Assembly (NCBI GenBank): GCA_039029515.1
Contig: JBCCFX010000022.1
Location: forward strand, 1 to 28,229
Reading direction: 5' to 3'
DNA: 28,229 bases
DNA from: JBCCFX01 sp039029515
Lineage (GTDB): Bacteria; Planctomycetota; Phycisphaerae; Phycisphaerales; SM1A02
In this document: positions 15,669-23,220 of the stretch, one piece after another
How positions within the stretch are numbered: the stretch's first letter is position 1
How the letters are laid out: the number at the start of each line of letters is the position of its first letter
Translations under genes and position numbers: made by a program
The notes under the pieces: model-generated
What the model saw: only the letters and a program-made list of their open reading frames with translations
The model's database searches: none
Told to the model about the DNA's origin: nothing

Positions 15669-15677
15669 AGTCTAGCA
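15669..15677 (-). promoter_or_regulatory. Extended -10 promoter of the LOG-mgtE-hpt operon
   Basis: On the minus strand the sequence TGCTAGACT contains a -10 hexamer TAGACT (15674-15669) preceded by the extended -10 TGn. Transcription would start near 15662 and give a leader of about 19 nt that contains the GGAG ribosome site. No good -35 is visible, which extended -10 promoters can do without. Confidence 0.45.
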
Positions 15678-15696
15678 GAACCCCGCACGGCCATGA

Positions 15697-15742
15697 TGTC
15701 GCGCAAGCAATTGTTGCACATGGACTTACATCGCGACAATTG
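15697..15742. promoter_or_regulatory. Composite inverted repeats between the LOG gene and folC
   Basis: TGTCGCG (15697-15703) is matched by CGCGACA (15732-15738), and CAATTGT (15708-15714) is matched by ACAATTG (15736-15742). The right-hand arm runs directly into the -35 box of the folC promoter. This may be a binding site controlling both divergent units. The pattern is exact, but no known regulator can be named. Confidence 0.35.
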
Positions 15743-15768
15743 AACTCAAGGCGTAAGATTGCTAAACT
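15740..15768 (+). promoter_or_regulatory. Sigma-70-type promoter of folC, nearly leaderless
   Basis: TTGAAC (15740-15745) and TAAACT (15763-15768) are separated by 17 bases. The -10 box ends 9 nt before the folC ATG at 15778, so transcription should start about 0-3 nt before the start codon. There is no proper Shine-Dalgarno in the intervening ACGGGACTT. Confidence 0.6.
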
Positions 15769-15777
15769 ACGGGACTT

Positions 15778-17178
15778 ATGCCGAAGCTGACTGCCAAACG
15801 ACCAACCGAGGCCACGACGGCTGAAAAGCCGCCGAAGATCACCACGTACGCAAACGCGGTGCGCCATCTGTTGAACCGACCCAACCTCGAGCGCATGCGC
15901 GTGGTGCGCTACAACGAGGACACCTTCAAACTGGACCGCATGCGCGATCTGCTCGAAGCGCTGGAAAATCCGCACGAACAAGTGCGCATGGTCCACGTCG
16001 CCGGCACCGTCGGCAAAGGCTCGACCGTCGCCATGATCGCGTCGATGCTCGAAGGGTGCGGCTACACCGTTGGTCAGTACACGAGCCCGCATCTCGTCGA
16101 CATGCGCGAGCGCATCTCCATCAACACGGAGCACATTGCCCGCGCAGAGTTCACCGACCTGGTGCGCACGGCCGTTGAAGCTGGGATGTCCATCGACGCG
16201 GAACCGACGTTCTTTGAACTCATGACCGCGGTTGCGTTCATGCACTTCGCGAATCAGGCCGTCGACATTGCGATCATCGAGACCGGTCTCGGTGGCCGAC
16301 TCGATGCCACGAACCTGATCACGCCGGAAGTGTCGATCATCACCCACATCGACACCGACCACGCGCATATCCTCGGACAATCGCTTTCCGCGATTGCCCG
16401 TGAGAAAGCAGGCATCTTCAAGCGCGGCGTTCCGGCGCTCGCTTTCGCACAGAACGAAGAAGTGGACGCGACGCTTCGCGCGGTCGCCGAAGAAGTCGGC
16501 GCTCCGCTGCAGTTTGTCGACCAGGACATCGAGTTCAGCTTCCGCTTCGGCGTATCCGAAGAGCTCGGACCACACACGCGCGTCTGCCTGATCACGGAAT
16601 CCAGCCAGTTCATGCACCTTCCGGTGCCGCTGCCGGGTGAACATCAGGCTGCAAACTGCGGTCTCGCACTTGCCGCGATTGACCTGCTGTCGAACGCCGG
16701 CTTCCGATTCGAAGAAGTGCCGCTGCACAAGGGACTCGCGAGTACCCAGAATCCCGGCCGGATGGAGCTCATCTGGGATCGGCCGCGCATTCTCATCGAC
16801 GGCGCACACAACGCAGTCGCGCTGTCATCGCTCATCCGATGCGTCGGTGCGCATGTGCCGTACGACTCGATGGTGTGCGTCTTCGGGTGCTGCGAAGACA
16901 AGGACGTTTCGGCGCTCCTCGAAAAGGTTGCGCTTGGCGGTGACAAGATCATCTTCACCAAATCGCGCGGGACACCGCGTGCCGCAGATCCGGAAGACCT
17001 GCAGAAGCAGTTCGCTGAGATCAGCGGCAAGATGAGTCAGGTCGCCCGATCGTTGCCCGAAGCGCTCGATCTTGCCAGCCGAGCCGTCGGTCGCGATGAC
17101 CTCATCGTCGTCACCGGGAGTTTCTACCTCGCCGGCGAGGCCAAGAAGTACCTCACCGACATGGACAAGAAGCGGTAA
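15778..17178 (+). CDS. folC: Bifunctional folylpolyglutamate synthase / dihydrofolate synthase
   Basis: A 466-residue Mur-ligase-type enzyme that adds glutamate to dihydropteroate or tetrahydrofolate with ATP. After an unusual polar N-terminal extension of about 20 residues, the P-loop GTVGKGST lies at 76-83, followed by the substrate loop TSPHLVDMRERI and the segment ETGLGGRLDATN that contributes the Mg2+-binding residues. HIDTDHAHILG and REKAGIFK, with the lysine that is carbamylated in this family, come next. The C-terminal domain includes ILIDGAHNAVAL. It is divergent from the LOG gene and sits 223 nt before leuS. The start is immediately downstream of a -10 box, which supports leaderless translation. 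Confidence 0.94.
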   Translation: MPKLTAKRPTEATTAEKPPKITTYANAVRHLLNRPNLERMRVVRYNEDTFKLDRMRDLLEALENPHEQVRMVHVAGTVGKGSTVAMIASMLEGCGYTVGQYTSPHLVDMRERISINTEHIARAEFTDLVRTAVEAGMSIDAEPTFFELMTAVAFMHFANQAVDIAIIETGLGGRLDATNLITPEVSIITHIDTDHAHILGQSLSAIAREKAGIFKRGVPALAFAQNEEVDATLRAVAEEVGAPLQFVDQDIEFSFRFGVSEELGPHTRVCLITESSQFMHLPVPLPGEHQAANCGLALAAIDLLSNAGFRFEEVPLHKGLASTQNPGRMELIWDRPRILIDGAHNAVALSSLIRCVGAHVPYDSMVCVFGCCEDKDVSALLEKVALGGDKIIFTKSRGTPRAADPEDLQKQFAEISGKMSQVARSLPEALDLASRAVGRDDLIVVTGSFYLAGEAKKYLTDMDKKR

Positions 17179-17215
17179 GCCTTTCCGGACTGACGCCGCT
17201 GGCGCCGCAAAGTCG

Positions 17216-17293
17216 TACACTGTGCCCATGGTCGCTCGCTCGTTCATCATGGCTCGACGCTCGCCGCTCCGAGGCCGCCAGGCTTCGGGCTGA
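17216..17293 (+). promoter_or_regulatory. Possible leuS leader: TACACT box and 21-codon ORF
   Basis: The 223-nt gap before leuS contains TACACT (17216-17221) followed six bases later by an ATG at 17228 that opens a 21-codon ORF ending at 17293 (MVARSFIMARRSPLRGRQASG). The distance between box and ATG equals that before the gene at 20364, so a leaderless leader peptide is possible. It contains one leucine and six arginines, so it is not a classical leucine attenuator. No convincing -35 is present. The ORF may be accidental. Confidence 0.25.
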
Positions 17294-17327
17294 CGCTGCG
17301 CGACGACCAATCTCGCCCGCTTCATTC

Positions 17328-17352
17328 CGAAGGCCTCGACGTGAGGCCTTCG
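17328..17352 (+). terminator. Strong hairpin between folC and leuS
   Basis: CGAAGGCCTC (17328-17337) and GAGGCCTTCG (17343-17352) form a perfect 10-bp stem with a 5-nt loop, 49 nt before the leuS ATG. The following bases, TGTCATTCC, are only mildly T-rich. It could end the folC transcript, attenuate leuS, or both. Confidence 0.5.
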
Positions 17353-17401
17353 TGTCATTCCGGACTCGTTCGTTCCTTGCCCCGCGCCGCAGGATTCACG
17401 C

Positions 17402-20326
17402 ATGACTTCCTCTTCGCCGACGACCGCCACCGACGCACCACCATTTCGGTACACCGCCCAACTCGCCGATGCGCTTGAACAACGCTGGCAGCAATGGTGG
17501 GATGAACATGAGACATTCCGTGTCGCCAACCCCGGCGATCCTGACTTCGATGGCACTGCGCCGAAGTTCTACTGCCTCGATATGTTCCCGTACCCGAGCG
17601 GTGCCGGCCTGCACGTCGGTCACCCCGAAGGCTACACCGCGACTGACATCATCTGCCGGTACAAAAGGCTGCTCGGCTTTCGCGTGCTCCACCCGATGGG
17701 ATGGGATGCGTTTGGTCTTCCTGCCGAACAATATGCGATTCAGACCGGAGTGCATCCCGCTGAAACAACGCGCACCGCGATCGACAATTTCCGTCGTCAA
17801 CTCAAACGATTCGGCTTCAGTTACGACTGGGCGCGCGAGTTCGCAACCATCGATCCGGAATACTACCGCTGGACGCAGTGGATCTTTCTCCAGGCGTACA
17901 ACGCGTGGTACGACCGCGACGCACAGCAGGCACGTCCGATTCAGACGCTGATCGATGCACTCGAACGCGGTGACGCACCGATTTCACTCGACGCACCGTG
18001 GACGAGCATGAGCGCCGATGAACGCCGTACATGCATCAACGACCAACGCCTTGCGTATCTCGCGGAACAGACGGTCAATTGGTGCCCGCAACTTGGCACC
18101 GTGCTCGCGAACGAAGAGGTCATCGACGGCCGTTCAGAACGCGGCGGCTATCCGGTGCTCCGCAAGCCACTCAAACAGTGGATGTTCCGCATCACCGCGT
18201 TTGCCGATCGACTGCTCGCGGATCTTGATCACGTGAAGTGGCCCGATTCAACCCGCACGATGCAGGCGGAATGGATCGGCCGCAGCGAAGGTGCGGAGAT
18301 CGTCTTCCAACTCGCCGAAGCGCATGGCGATGTCGATTCGTTGCGCGTGTTCACCACGCGCCCGGATACCGTCTTCGGTGCAACGTTCATGGTGGTCGCG
18401 CCAGAACATCCGCTCGTCGATGCATTGCTGAACGGCGATGCCGGTGCAGATGTGCGCGACTACGTGCTCGCCGCACGCAACCGATCTGACATCGAGCGAA
18501 TGGAATCCAAGGAAAAGACCGGCGTCGCGCTCGGCGTCGACGCAATCAATCCCGCAAACGGCGAACGCATCGCGGTATGGGTCGCAGACTACGTGCTGAT
18601 GGGCTATGGCCACGGCGCGATCATGGCGGTTCCTGCGGGCGATGACCGTGACTTTGAATTCGCGGTCGAATTCAACCTCCCCGTCGTTCCGGTTGTTCGA
18701 CCTGACGACGAATGGCTGCGCACCAACGCACCGGACGGCGTGCCGACCGACGATGCCGACGCCATGTGCGCTGCGTACATCACGGACGCCAAGTCATTCG
18801 GCGCCGCGTTCACCGCCGTCGGTGTTGCCATGAATTCGGCCAACGATGCAGTATCGCTCGATGGACTCGATACGCCGAACGCCAAACGCACGATCATCGA
18901 CTGGCTCGAATCCACGCATCAGGGCGAACGCACTGTGAACTATCGCCTGCGCGACTGGCTGTTCAGTCGGCAGCGCTACTGGGGCGAACCCTTCCCGATC
19001 GTGTACGACGCCGAAGGCAATCATTACCCGATCGACGACAGCGCCCTGCCGGTCACGCTGCCTGATCTCGCGGATTACAAGCCGGCGGTGTCGGACGATC
19101 CCGCCCCGCTGCTCGCGAAGGCAACGGATTGGGTTTCACTGACTGCAGGCGAAGCCGGCGTCGACGCTGATGTCCTCCCGCCCGATGCGCCGGTCACGCG
19201 CGAAACCAACACCATGCCCGGCTGGGCCGGTTCATGCTGGTACTACCTTCGCTACTGTGACCCGCACAACGACAAGTATCTCATCGGGCCTTCTGTCGAA
19301 CGCGAATGGATGCTGTCACGCAAAGATGGTGCACCGAACACCGATACGACATTTGATCCGGACGTGCATCACACCGGCGGCGTCGACCTCTATGTTGGCG
19401 GTGCAGAACACGCCGTACTGCACCTGTTGTATGCACGCTTCTGGCACAAGATGCTCTTCGACCTTGGTCACGTCTCCACGCCGGAACCATTCGGTCGTCT
19501 GTTCCATCAGGGCATGATTACGTCGTACGCATATCAGCGGCCGGACAAGTCACTTGTCCCAGTCGACGAAGTCGATGAGCGCGGGGAGGAGTCCTTCGTC
19601 GAGCGCGCGACGGGCGAGGCGGTCACGCAGGTCGTTGCCAAGATGAGCAAGTCGCTGAAGAACGTCATCAATCCCGACGACGTCATCGCGGAATACGGCG
19701 CCGATACGTTCCGCCTCTACGAGATGTACATGGGACCGCTCGAAGCGACGAAGCCGTGGAACACACGCGACATCATCGGGAATTACCGGTTCCTGCAGCG
19801 CGCGTGGCGATTGGTCATCGACGAAGACTCAGGCGATCTGACCCTGAGCGATACGCCGAACGAAGACACCGAGAAACTGCTGCATCGTACGATTGACAAG
19901 GTCGGCACTGACATCGAGCGCCTCGCGTTCAATACGGCGATCGCCGCGCTCATCGAGTTCGTGAACCACGCAACATCGTCAGGCGGCCTGACGGCGGATC
20001 AGCTCGAACGTTTCGCCATCGTGCTGTCACCGTTCGCGCCGCACATGGGTGAAGAGCTCTGGGCGAAGCTTGGTCGCGCAGCGCCGATCGCGCACACGTC
20101 GTGGCCAACCGTTGACCCGGCGATGCTGGTTGATGATGAAATCGTCATGCCGGTGCAGATCATGGGGAAGGTCCGAGGCAAGATCAACGTTTCGGCGGAT
20201 GCCGATGCGGCGACGATCGAGAAGCTGGCGCTCGCTGACGAGCAGATCAGCGGCCAGTTGGAAGGCAAAACCGTCCGCAAAGTGATCGTTGTGCCGGGCA
20301 AGATCGTGAACATCGTCGCGAATTGA
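17402..20326 (+). CDS. leuS: Leucyl-tRNA synthetase
   Basis: A 974-residue class I aminoacyl-tRNA synthetase that charges tRNA-Leu. The HIGH motif appears as HVGH at 71-74 within MFPYPSGAGLHVGHPEGY, and KMSKS is at 747-751. The editing domain shows TTRPDTVFGATFMVVAPEHP and the GVPTDDADAM-like region. The protein is about 100 residues longer than the E. coli enzyme. One visible insertion of roughly 55 residues lies after YYRWTQWIFLQAYN and before VNWCPQLGTVLANEEV (about 170-225). The zinc-binding cysteines of the ZN-1 region seen in some LeuS proteins are replaced (DGRSERGGYP). The C-terminal domain ends in VRKVIVVPGKIVNIV, the expected terminus. AGGA lies 8 nt before the ATG. Confidence 0.96.
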   Translation: MTSSSPTTATDAPPFRYTAQLADALEQRWQQWWDEHETFRVANPGDPDFDGTAPKFYCLDMFPYPSGAGLHVGHPEGYTATDIICRYKRLLGFRVLHPMGWDAFGLPAEQYAIQTGVHPAETTRTAIDNFRRQLKRFGFSYDWAREFATIDPEYYRWTQWIFLQAYNAWYDRDAQQARPIQTLIDALERGDAPISLDAPWTSMSADERRTCINDQRLAYLAEQTVNWCPQLGTVLANEEVIDGRSERGGYPVLRKPLKQWMFRITAFADRLLADLDHVKWPDSTRTMQAEWIGRSEGAEIVFQLAEAHGDVDSLRVFTTRPDTVFGATFMVVAPEHPLVDALLNGDAGADVRDYVLAARNRSDIERMESKEKTGVALGVDAINPANGERIAVWVADYVLMGYGHGAIMAVPAGDDRDFEFAVEFNLPVVPVVRPDDEWLRTNAPDGVPTDDADAMCAAYITDAKSFGAAFTAVGVAMNSANDAVSLDGLDTPNAKRTIIDWLESTHQGERTVNYRLRDWLFSRQRYWGEPFPIVYDAEGNHYPIDDSALPVTLPDLADYKPAVSDDPAPLLAKATDWVSLTAGEAGVDADVLPPDAPVTRETNTMPGWAGSCWYYLRYCDPHNDKYLIGPSVEREWMLSRKDGAPNTDTTFDPDVHHTGGVDLYVGGAEHAVLHLLYARFWHKMLFDLGHVSTPEPFGRLFHQGMITSYAYQRPDKSLVPVDEVDERGEESFVERATGEAVTQVVAKMSKSLKNVINPDDVIAEYGADTFRLYEMYMGPLEATKPWNTRDIIGNYRFLQRAWRLVIDEDSGDLTLSDTPNEDTEKLLHRTIDKVGTDIERLAFNTAIAALIEFVNHATSSGGLTADQLERFAIVLSPFAPHMGEELWAKLGRAAPIAHTSWPTVDPAMLVDDEIVMPVQIMGKVRGKINVSADADAATIEKLALADEQISGQLEGKTVRKVIVVPGKIVNIVAN

Positions 20327-20351
20327 TCTTCGACCGTCGCGTGCACTGCCA

Positions 20352-20357
20352 TACACT
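20352..20357 (+). promoter_or_regulatory. TACACT -10 box of the four-gene module
   Basis: TACACT lies six bases before the ATG at 20364, so transcription would start at or next to the A of the start codon. No good -35 is visible (TTCGAC at 17-bp spacing is a poor match) and there is no Shine-Dalgarno. The same hexamer occurs before tpiA and in the leuS leader. Confidence 0.45.
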
Positions 20358-20363
20358 ATGTGT

Positions 20364-20747
20364 ATGCACGACGTGGTCGTCGAAACCATCACCTGGCGCG
20401 AGCTGCACCGGACGCTCATCGTCCACGAAGCACGAACCCTCATCGTGTGCCTGGCCGCTATGTCGTTTCCCGTGTGCGCACGCGATGCGTACGGCGATAT
20501 CGACATCGATGCGCTGTTCGATAATGATGTTCCCGCGCGATTGTCGAGCGCGATCTCCATCGATGTGCCGGCCGCACATCACGATGAGCTTTCGGACATC
20601 ATCGATGAACTGCTCGATGAGCAGCGCGACTTCGATGCATTGCTGGCGCGTCGAGACCACATCAGCATGCGTGCGCACTGGATCGCGATCCTGCTCGTGC
20701 TGGCATTCGGTGCCCTGATGTTCGGCGGCGGACTGATTTCGATATGA
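20364..20747 (+). CDS. Small membrane-anchored hypothetical protein, first gene of a four-gene module
   Basis: A protein of 127 residues (start at 20364; an in-frame ATG at 20358 would add two). I do not recognise the family. An N-terminal hydrophobic patch (RTLIVCLAAMSFPVCA, about 20-36) could be a signal-type segment or a short membrane contact. An acidic middle part (DAYGDIDIDALFDNDV and DELSDIIDELLDEQRDFDALL) looks helical and possibly coiled. The C-terminus is a clear transmembrane helix, IAILLVLAFGALMFGGGLI. The stop overlaps the next start by 4 nt (ATGA), which argues that it is a real gene coupled to its neighbour. Proximity of a TACACT box suggests leaderless translation. Confidence 0.65.
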   Translation: MHDVVVETITWRELHRTLIVHEARTLIVCLAAMSFPVCARDAYGDIDIDALFDNDVPARLSSAISIDVPAAHHDELSDIIDELLDEQRDFDALLARRDHISMRAHWIAILLVLAFGALMFGGGLISI

Positions 20748-21490
20748 AACATCCGGGCGATCACCGCGGCAACGCAGAATCGCGCTCGATCCGGCACGCC
20801 GCGATCGATCTTCGTTGTCATGCCTGCGGCTATGCGCTCCACGGGACGGAATCAGAACGGTGCCCCGAATGTGGCGATGATGTCTTTCGGCCCGTCATCA
20901 CCATCACTGATCGCGACATGCTCATCGCCGTGACGCAACTGCTGAACGAAGCGGACATGCCGCATCGATTCGATGAATCGACGAAAGGATTCATGCACGG
21001 CGTGGCCATCATGAACGGCAACGCCGTCGGTCTGATGGCCGGACGCATGATGGTGCCGCATCATCGTCTCGATGCCTGCCGGTCGCTTCTGGAGGACCAC
21101 GGCTTTCGCGAGCCAATTCCCTTCATCACGCTTGATGACCCGACGTGTCCATCGTGTCGCGCGACGCTTGAACCTGACATCGATGACGTCTGCACGGTCT
21201 GCGGCATCGATGTGCAGTGGTTTGACGAAGCGCTGCTCGACACGACAGACGATGTTGAAGAAGACCGCGACGATGGCGCAACGGTCGCGCCGTTCACATG
21301 GGTCTTCTGGGTGGTCGTGCTGGTCCCGTTGGGGGTAAGTCTACTTTTGGGGCAGGTCATGCCGCGCCATCGTGGGACTATCCTTACGATCACATTCGTG
21401 TTTGTCCTATTCGTGGTGGTGCAGTACATGCTCACGCGCCGCTTTCCCCTCCTGGCCAAGAGGTCTCATGACCGCTTCAGACTCCCCTGA
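20744..21490 (+). CDS. Double zinc-ribbon membrane protein with DUF2007-like domain
   Basis: A 248-residue protein of unknown function. A first zinc ribbon has C25, C28, C40 and C43 (CHACGYALHG...CPECG). Residues about 51-118 resemble the DUF2007 putative signal-transducing fold: a beta strand (VITITD), a helix ending LLNEADMPHRF, and a closing strand-helix MMVPHHRLDACRSLLED. A second ribbon has C135, C138, C150 and C153. After an acidic linker, two transmembrane helices lie at about 184-204 and 210-231. It overlaps the previous gene by 4 nt and the next by 23 nt, so all are probably made together. The fold suggests a cytosolic ligand- or protein-binding part anchored to the membrane. Confidence 0.8.
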   Translation: MKHPGDHRGNAESRSIRHAAIDLRCHACGYALHGTESERCPECGDDVFRPVITITDRDMLIAVTQLLNEADMPHRFDESTKGFMHGVAIMNGNAVGLMAGRMMVPHHRLDACRSLLEDHGFREPIPFITLDDPTCPSCRATLEPDIDDVCTVCGIDVQWFDEALLDTTDDVEEDRDDGATVAPFTWVFWVVVLVPLGVSLLLGQVMPRHRGTILTITFVFVLFVVVQYMLTRRFPLLAKRSHDRFRLP

Positions 21491-22805
21491 TGATCGCATC
21501 TGGCAATTGCCGGCGCAGGAGCCGACGAACCTTATTGCATTCTGGCCGCACGATGAGCCGCCCACGCAGACGGAGATCGTGGCCGCGCTCGGTAGTCATC
21601 TCGATGGCGAAATCGAGATCGTCGAGGAAGTCGATCCGGAAGAACGCGGCGACATGCCCTGGGCGGTCGTCCTTGGTAGCGCCATCGCGCCACGTGGCGC
21701 TGTGTTCTGGACCGAACCCGCACGCCCGAATGCCGATGATGATCCCGCGGTGCACGGATGCGGCTGGGTCGTGGGCATGGAGACCATGCTTGACGCGGAT
21801 GATCCGCTGACGAACTTCATCGAACACGTGCGCTGGCTTGCTGAATCGATCCCCGAAGCACCTGCCATTCTTGATGTCAATGCGACGACATGGCACCATC
21901 GACAAACGCTGAACGAGGTCTTCCTCAGCGACGAAATCGAACCACCGGCAAGCGTGCTCTGGGTCATCCATGCCGTGTCCGCCGACGAGGAAGATGACAA
22001 TCATGGAACCGCGTGGCTCCATACCCACGGTTTGTGGCGTTGCGGCGTCGCCGAGATGGAGATGCTTGAGGTTCCCGCATCACACGCGAACGAAGCCGCG
22101 ATGCTGCTCAATCGTGTCGCGGCACTCATGCTCGAGGAAACGGTTCCCGCACCGGGAACGCCGTACGAAATCGGAACGGACCTCTTTGTCACGTTCCAAC
22201 CGTGGCAAACCGTCGTGCCGTATCTCGACGAGAATATTCCCGGCAGCGCATCGGACCGGGAAGAGACAGATGACAACGCGCACACCGGCATTCGCGCTGT
22301 GATCTGTGCCGTTGAACCGAAGGGGCAGTACAAGAAGATCTGGGTCTGGCCGGAGTCGGTCGTCGAGAGCCTCGCGAGCGACGAAGCGGCGGTGTACATC
22401 ACACGACGCGAGACAGAACGCCAGGCGCGCATCGCGCAGGCAACGTGGCCACAACTGGCCACAGCCTTCGCATCGCTCGGTCCGATCGCTTTTGCGGAGG
22501 GCGATGAACGTCAGATCGCGTTTCTGCTGAAATCGGGCTTTGCACTTTCCGATGAACCCGACGCTGACCGTGAACATCTGTGGTTCGAGGTCAAGACATT
22601 CAAGGGCGATGAAGCTGAGGCGACGCTCATCAACGATCCGCTGCTCATTCTGACCATGCGCCGCGGTGACCAGATGCGCATCGAACGTGATGCCGTTTCA
22701 GACTGGCAGGTCATCACGCGCGAGCAGACGATGCATCCGGACGATGTCAGCGAGCTGTGGCGTGAGGTGGATCGCATTCGCGCCCGCGAAGCGGAGTCAT
22801 CATGA
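21468..22805 (+). CDS. Soluble DUF4026/DUF2314-like protein
   Basis: With the start at 21468 the protein has 445 residues. The frame is open from 21372, but AGAGG sits 4 nt before the ATG at 21468, and the extra upstream part would be encoded wholly within the preceding gene. No signal peptide or membrane segment is seen. The middle contains WLHTHGLWRCGVAEMEML, a pattern seen in DUF4026-type proteins. The C-terminal segment (about 370-415) reads LWFEVKTFKGDEAEATLINDP, then RRGDQMRIERDAVSDWQV, the layout of DUF2314: W-h-V, G-D, L-x-NDP, GD, SDW. Neither domain has an established activity. Many acidic residues and tryptophans occur throughout. It overlaps the next gene by 4 nt. Confidence 0.75.
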   Translation: MTASDSPDDRIWQLPAQEPTNLIAFWPHDEPPTQTEIVAALGSHLDGEIEIVEEVDPEERGDMPWAVVLGSAIAPRGAVFWTEPARPNADDDPAVHGCGWVVGMETMLDADDPLTNFIEHVRWLAESIPEAPAILDVNATTWHHRQTLNEVFLSDEIEPPASVLWVIHAVSADEEDDNHGTAWLHTHGLWRCGVAEMEMLEVPASHANEAAMLLNRVAALMLEETVPAPGTPYEIGTDLFVTFQPWQTVVPYLDENIPGSASDREETDDNAHTGIRAVICAVEPKGQYKKIWVWPESVVESLASDEAAVYITRRETERQARIAQATWPQLATAFASLGPIAFAEGDERQIAFLLKSGFALSDEPDADREHLWFEVKTFKGDEAEATLINDPLLILTMRRGDQMRIERDAVSDWQVITREQTMHPDDVSELWREVDRIRAREAESS

Positions 22806-23194
22806 CACATGAAGATCCAGATGATCTCGTCACGATCGTGACCACTGAGACCGAGTTCGAAGCCGAAAGCCTCGCGGTCGTCCTGCGCGATGCCGGCATC
22901 GACGCGTTCACATTCGGCAGTTCGTTCTCAGCGCTTCCCGTGCAGCAACATTGGAATCGTGTTCCGCTTCAGGTCCGACGTCGTGATGCCGAACGCGCCA
23001 AAGCTCGGCTCGATCGCGTCAAGCAGGATTCAGTCGACATTGACTGGGATTCGGTTGATCTCGGCGAGCGTGATGATGATCGCCCGCTGACGCCAGTCGA
23101 TCACGTGCCGATACTCGCACGGATCGGCCTGTACGTCGGGATCGCGATCATGCTGCTCGCATTTCTTGGGTTCATCGCGATGCTGCTGTACTGA
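22802..23194 (+). CDS. DUF2007-like protein with C-terminal membrane anchor
   Basis: A 130-residue protein. Residues about 8-74 match the DUF2007 putative signal-transducing layout: LVTIVTTETEFEAESLAVVL, then RDAGIDAFTFG, then VPLQVRRRDAERAKARLDRV. An acidic linker (DSVDIDWDSVDLGERDDD) leads to a single transmembrane helix at about 106-129 (IGLYVGIAIMLLAFLGFIAMLL). The start overlaps the previous stop by 4 nt (ATGA). It is the second DUF2007-like protein of this module; unlike the other it has no zinc ribbon. The function is unknown. Confidence 0.8.
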   Translation: MTHEDPDDLVTIVTTETEFEAESLAVVLRDAGIDAFTFGSSFSALPVQQHWNRVPLQVRRRDAERAKARLDRVKQDSVDIDWDSVDLGERDDDRPLTPVDHVPILARIGLYVGIAIMLLAFLGFIAMLLY

Positions 23195-23203
23195 TTCAGC
23201 AGC
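23182..23203. terminator. Weak stem-loop at the end of the four-gene module
   Basis: GCTGCTG (23182-23188) and CAGCAGC (23197-23203) form a 7-bp stem across the stop codon of the last gene, in the 26-nt gap between two convergent genes. It could slow or end transcription from either side, but there is no T-run. Confidence 0.3.
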
Positions 23204-23220
23204 GGCGGCACCACGCAAAC

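Noticed and set aside
15644..15739. N-terminal extension of the LOG-family protein from the ATG at 15739
   Set aside because: The extension has no family similarity, contains the promoter-like TGCTAGACT box, and the ATG at 15643 has a strong GGAG.
17179..17401. tRNA or T-box riboswitch upstream of leuS
   Set aside because: No cloverleaf or T-box sequence is visible; only a single hairpin and a small ORF.
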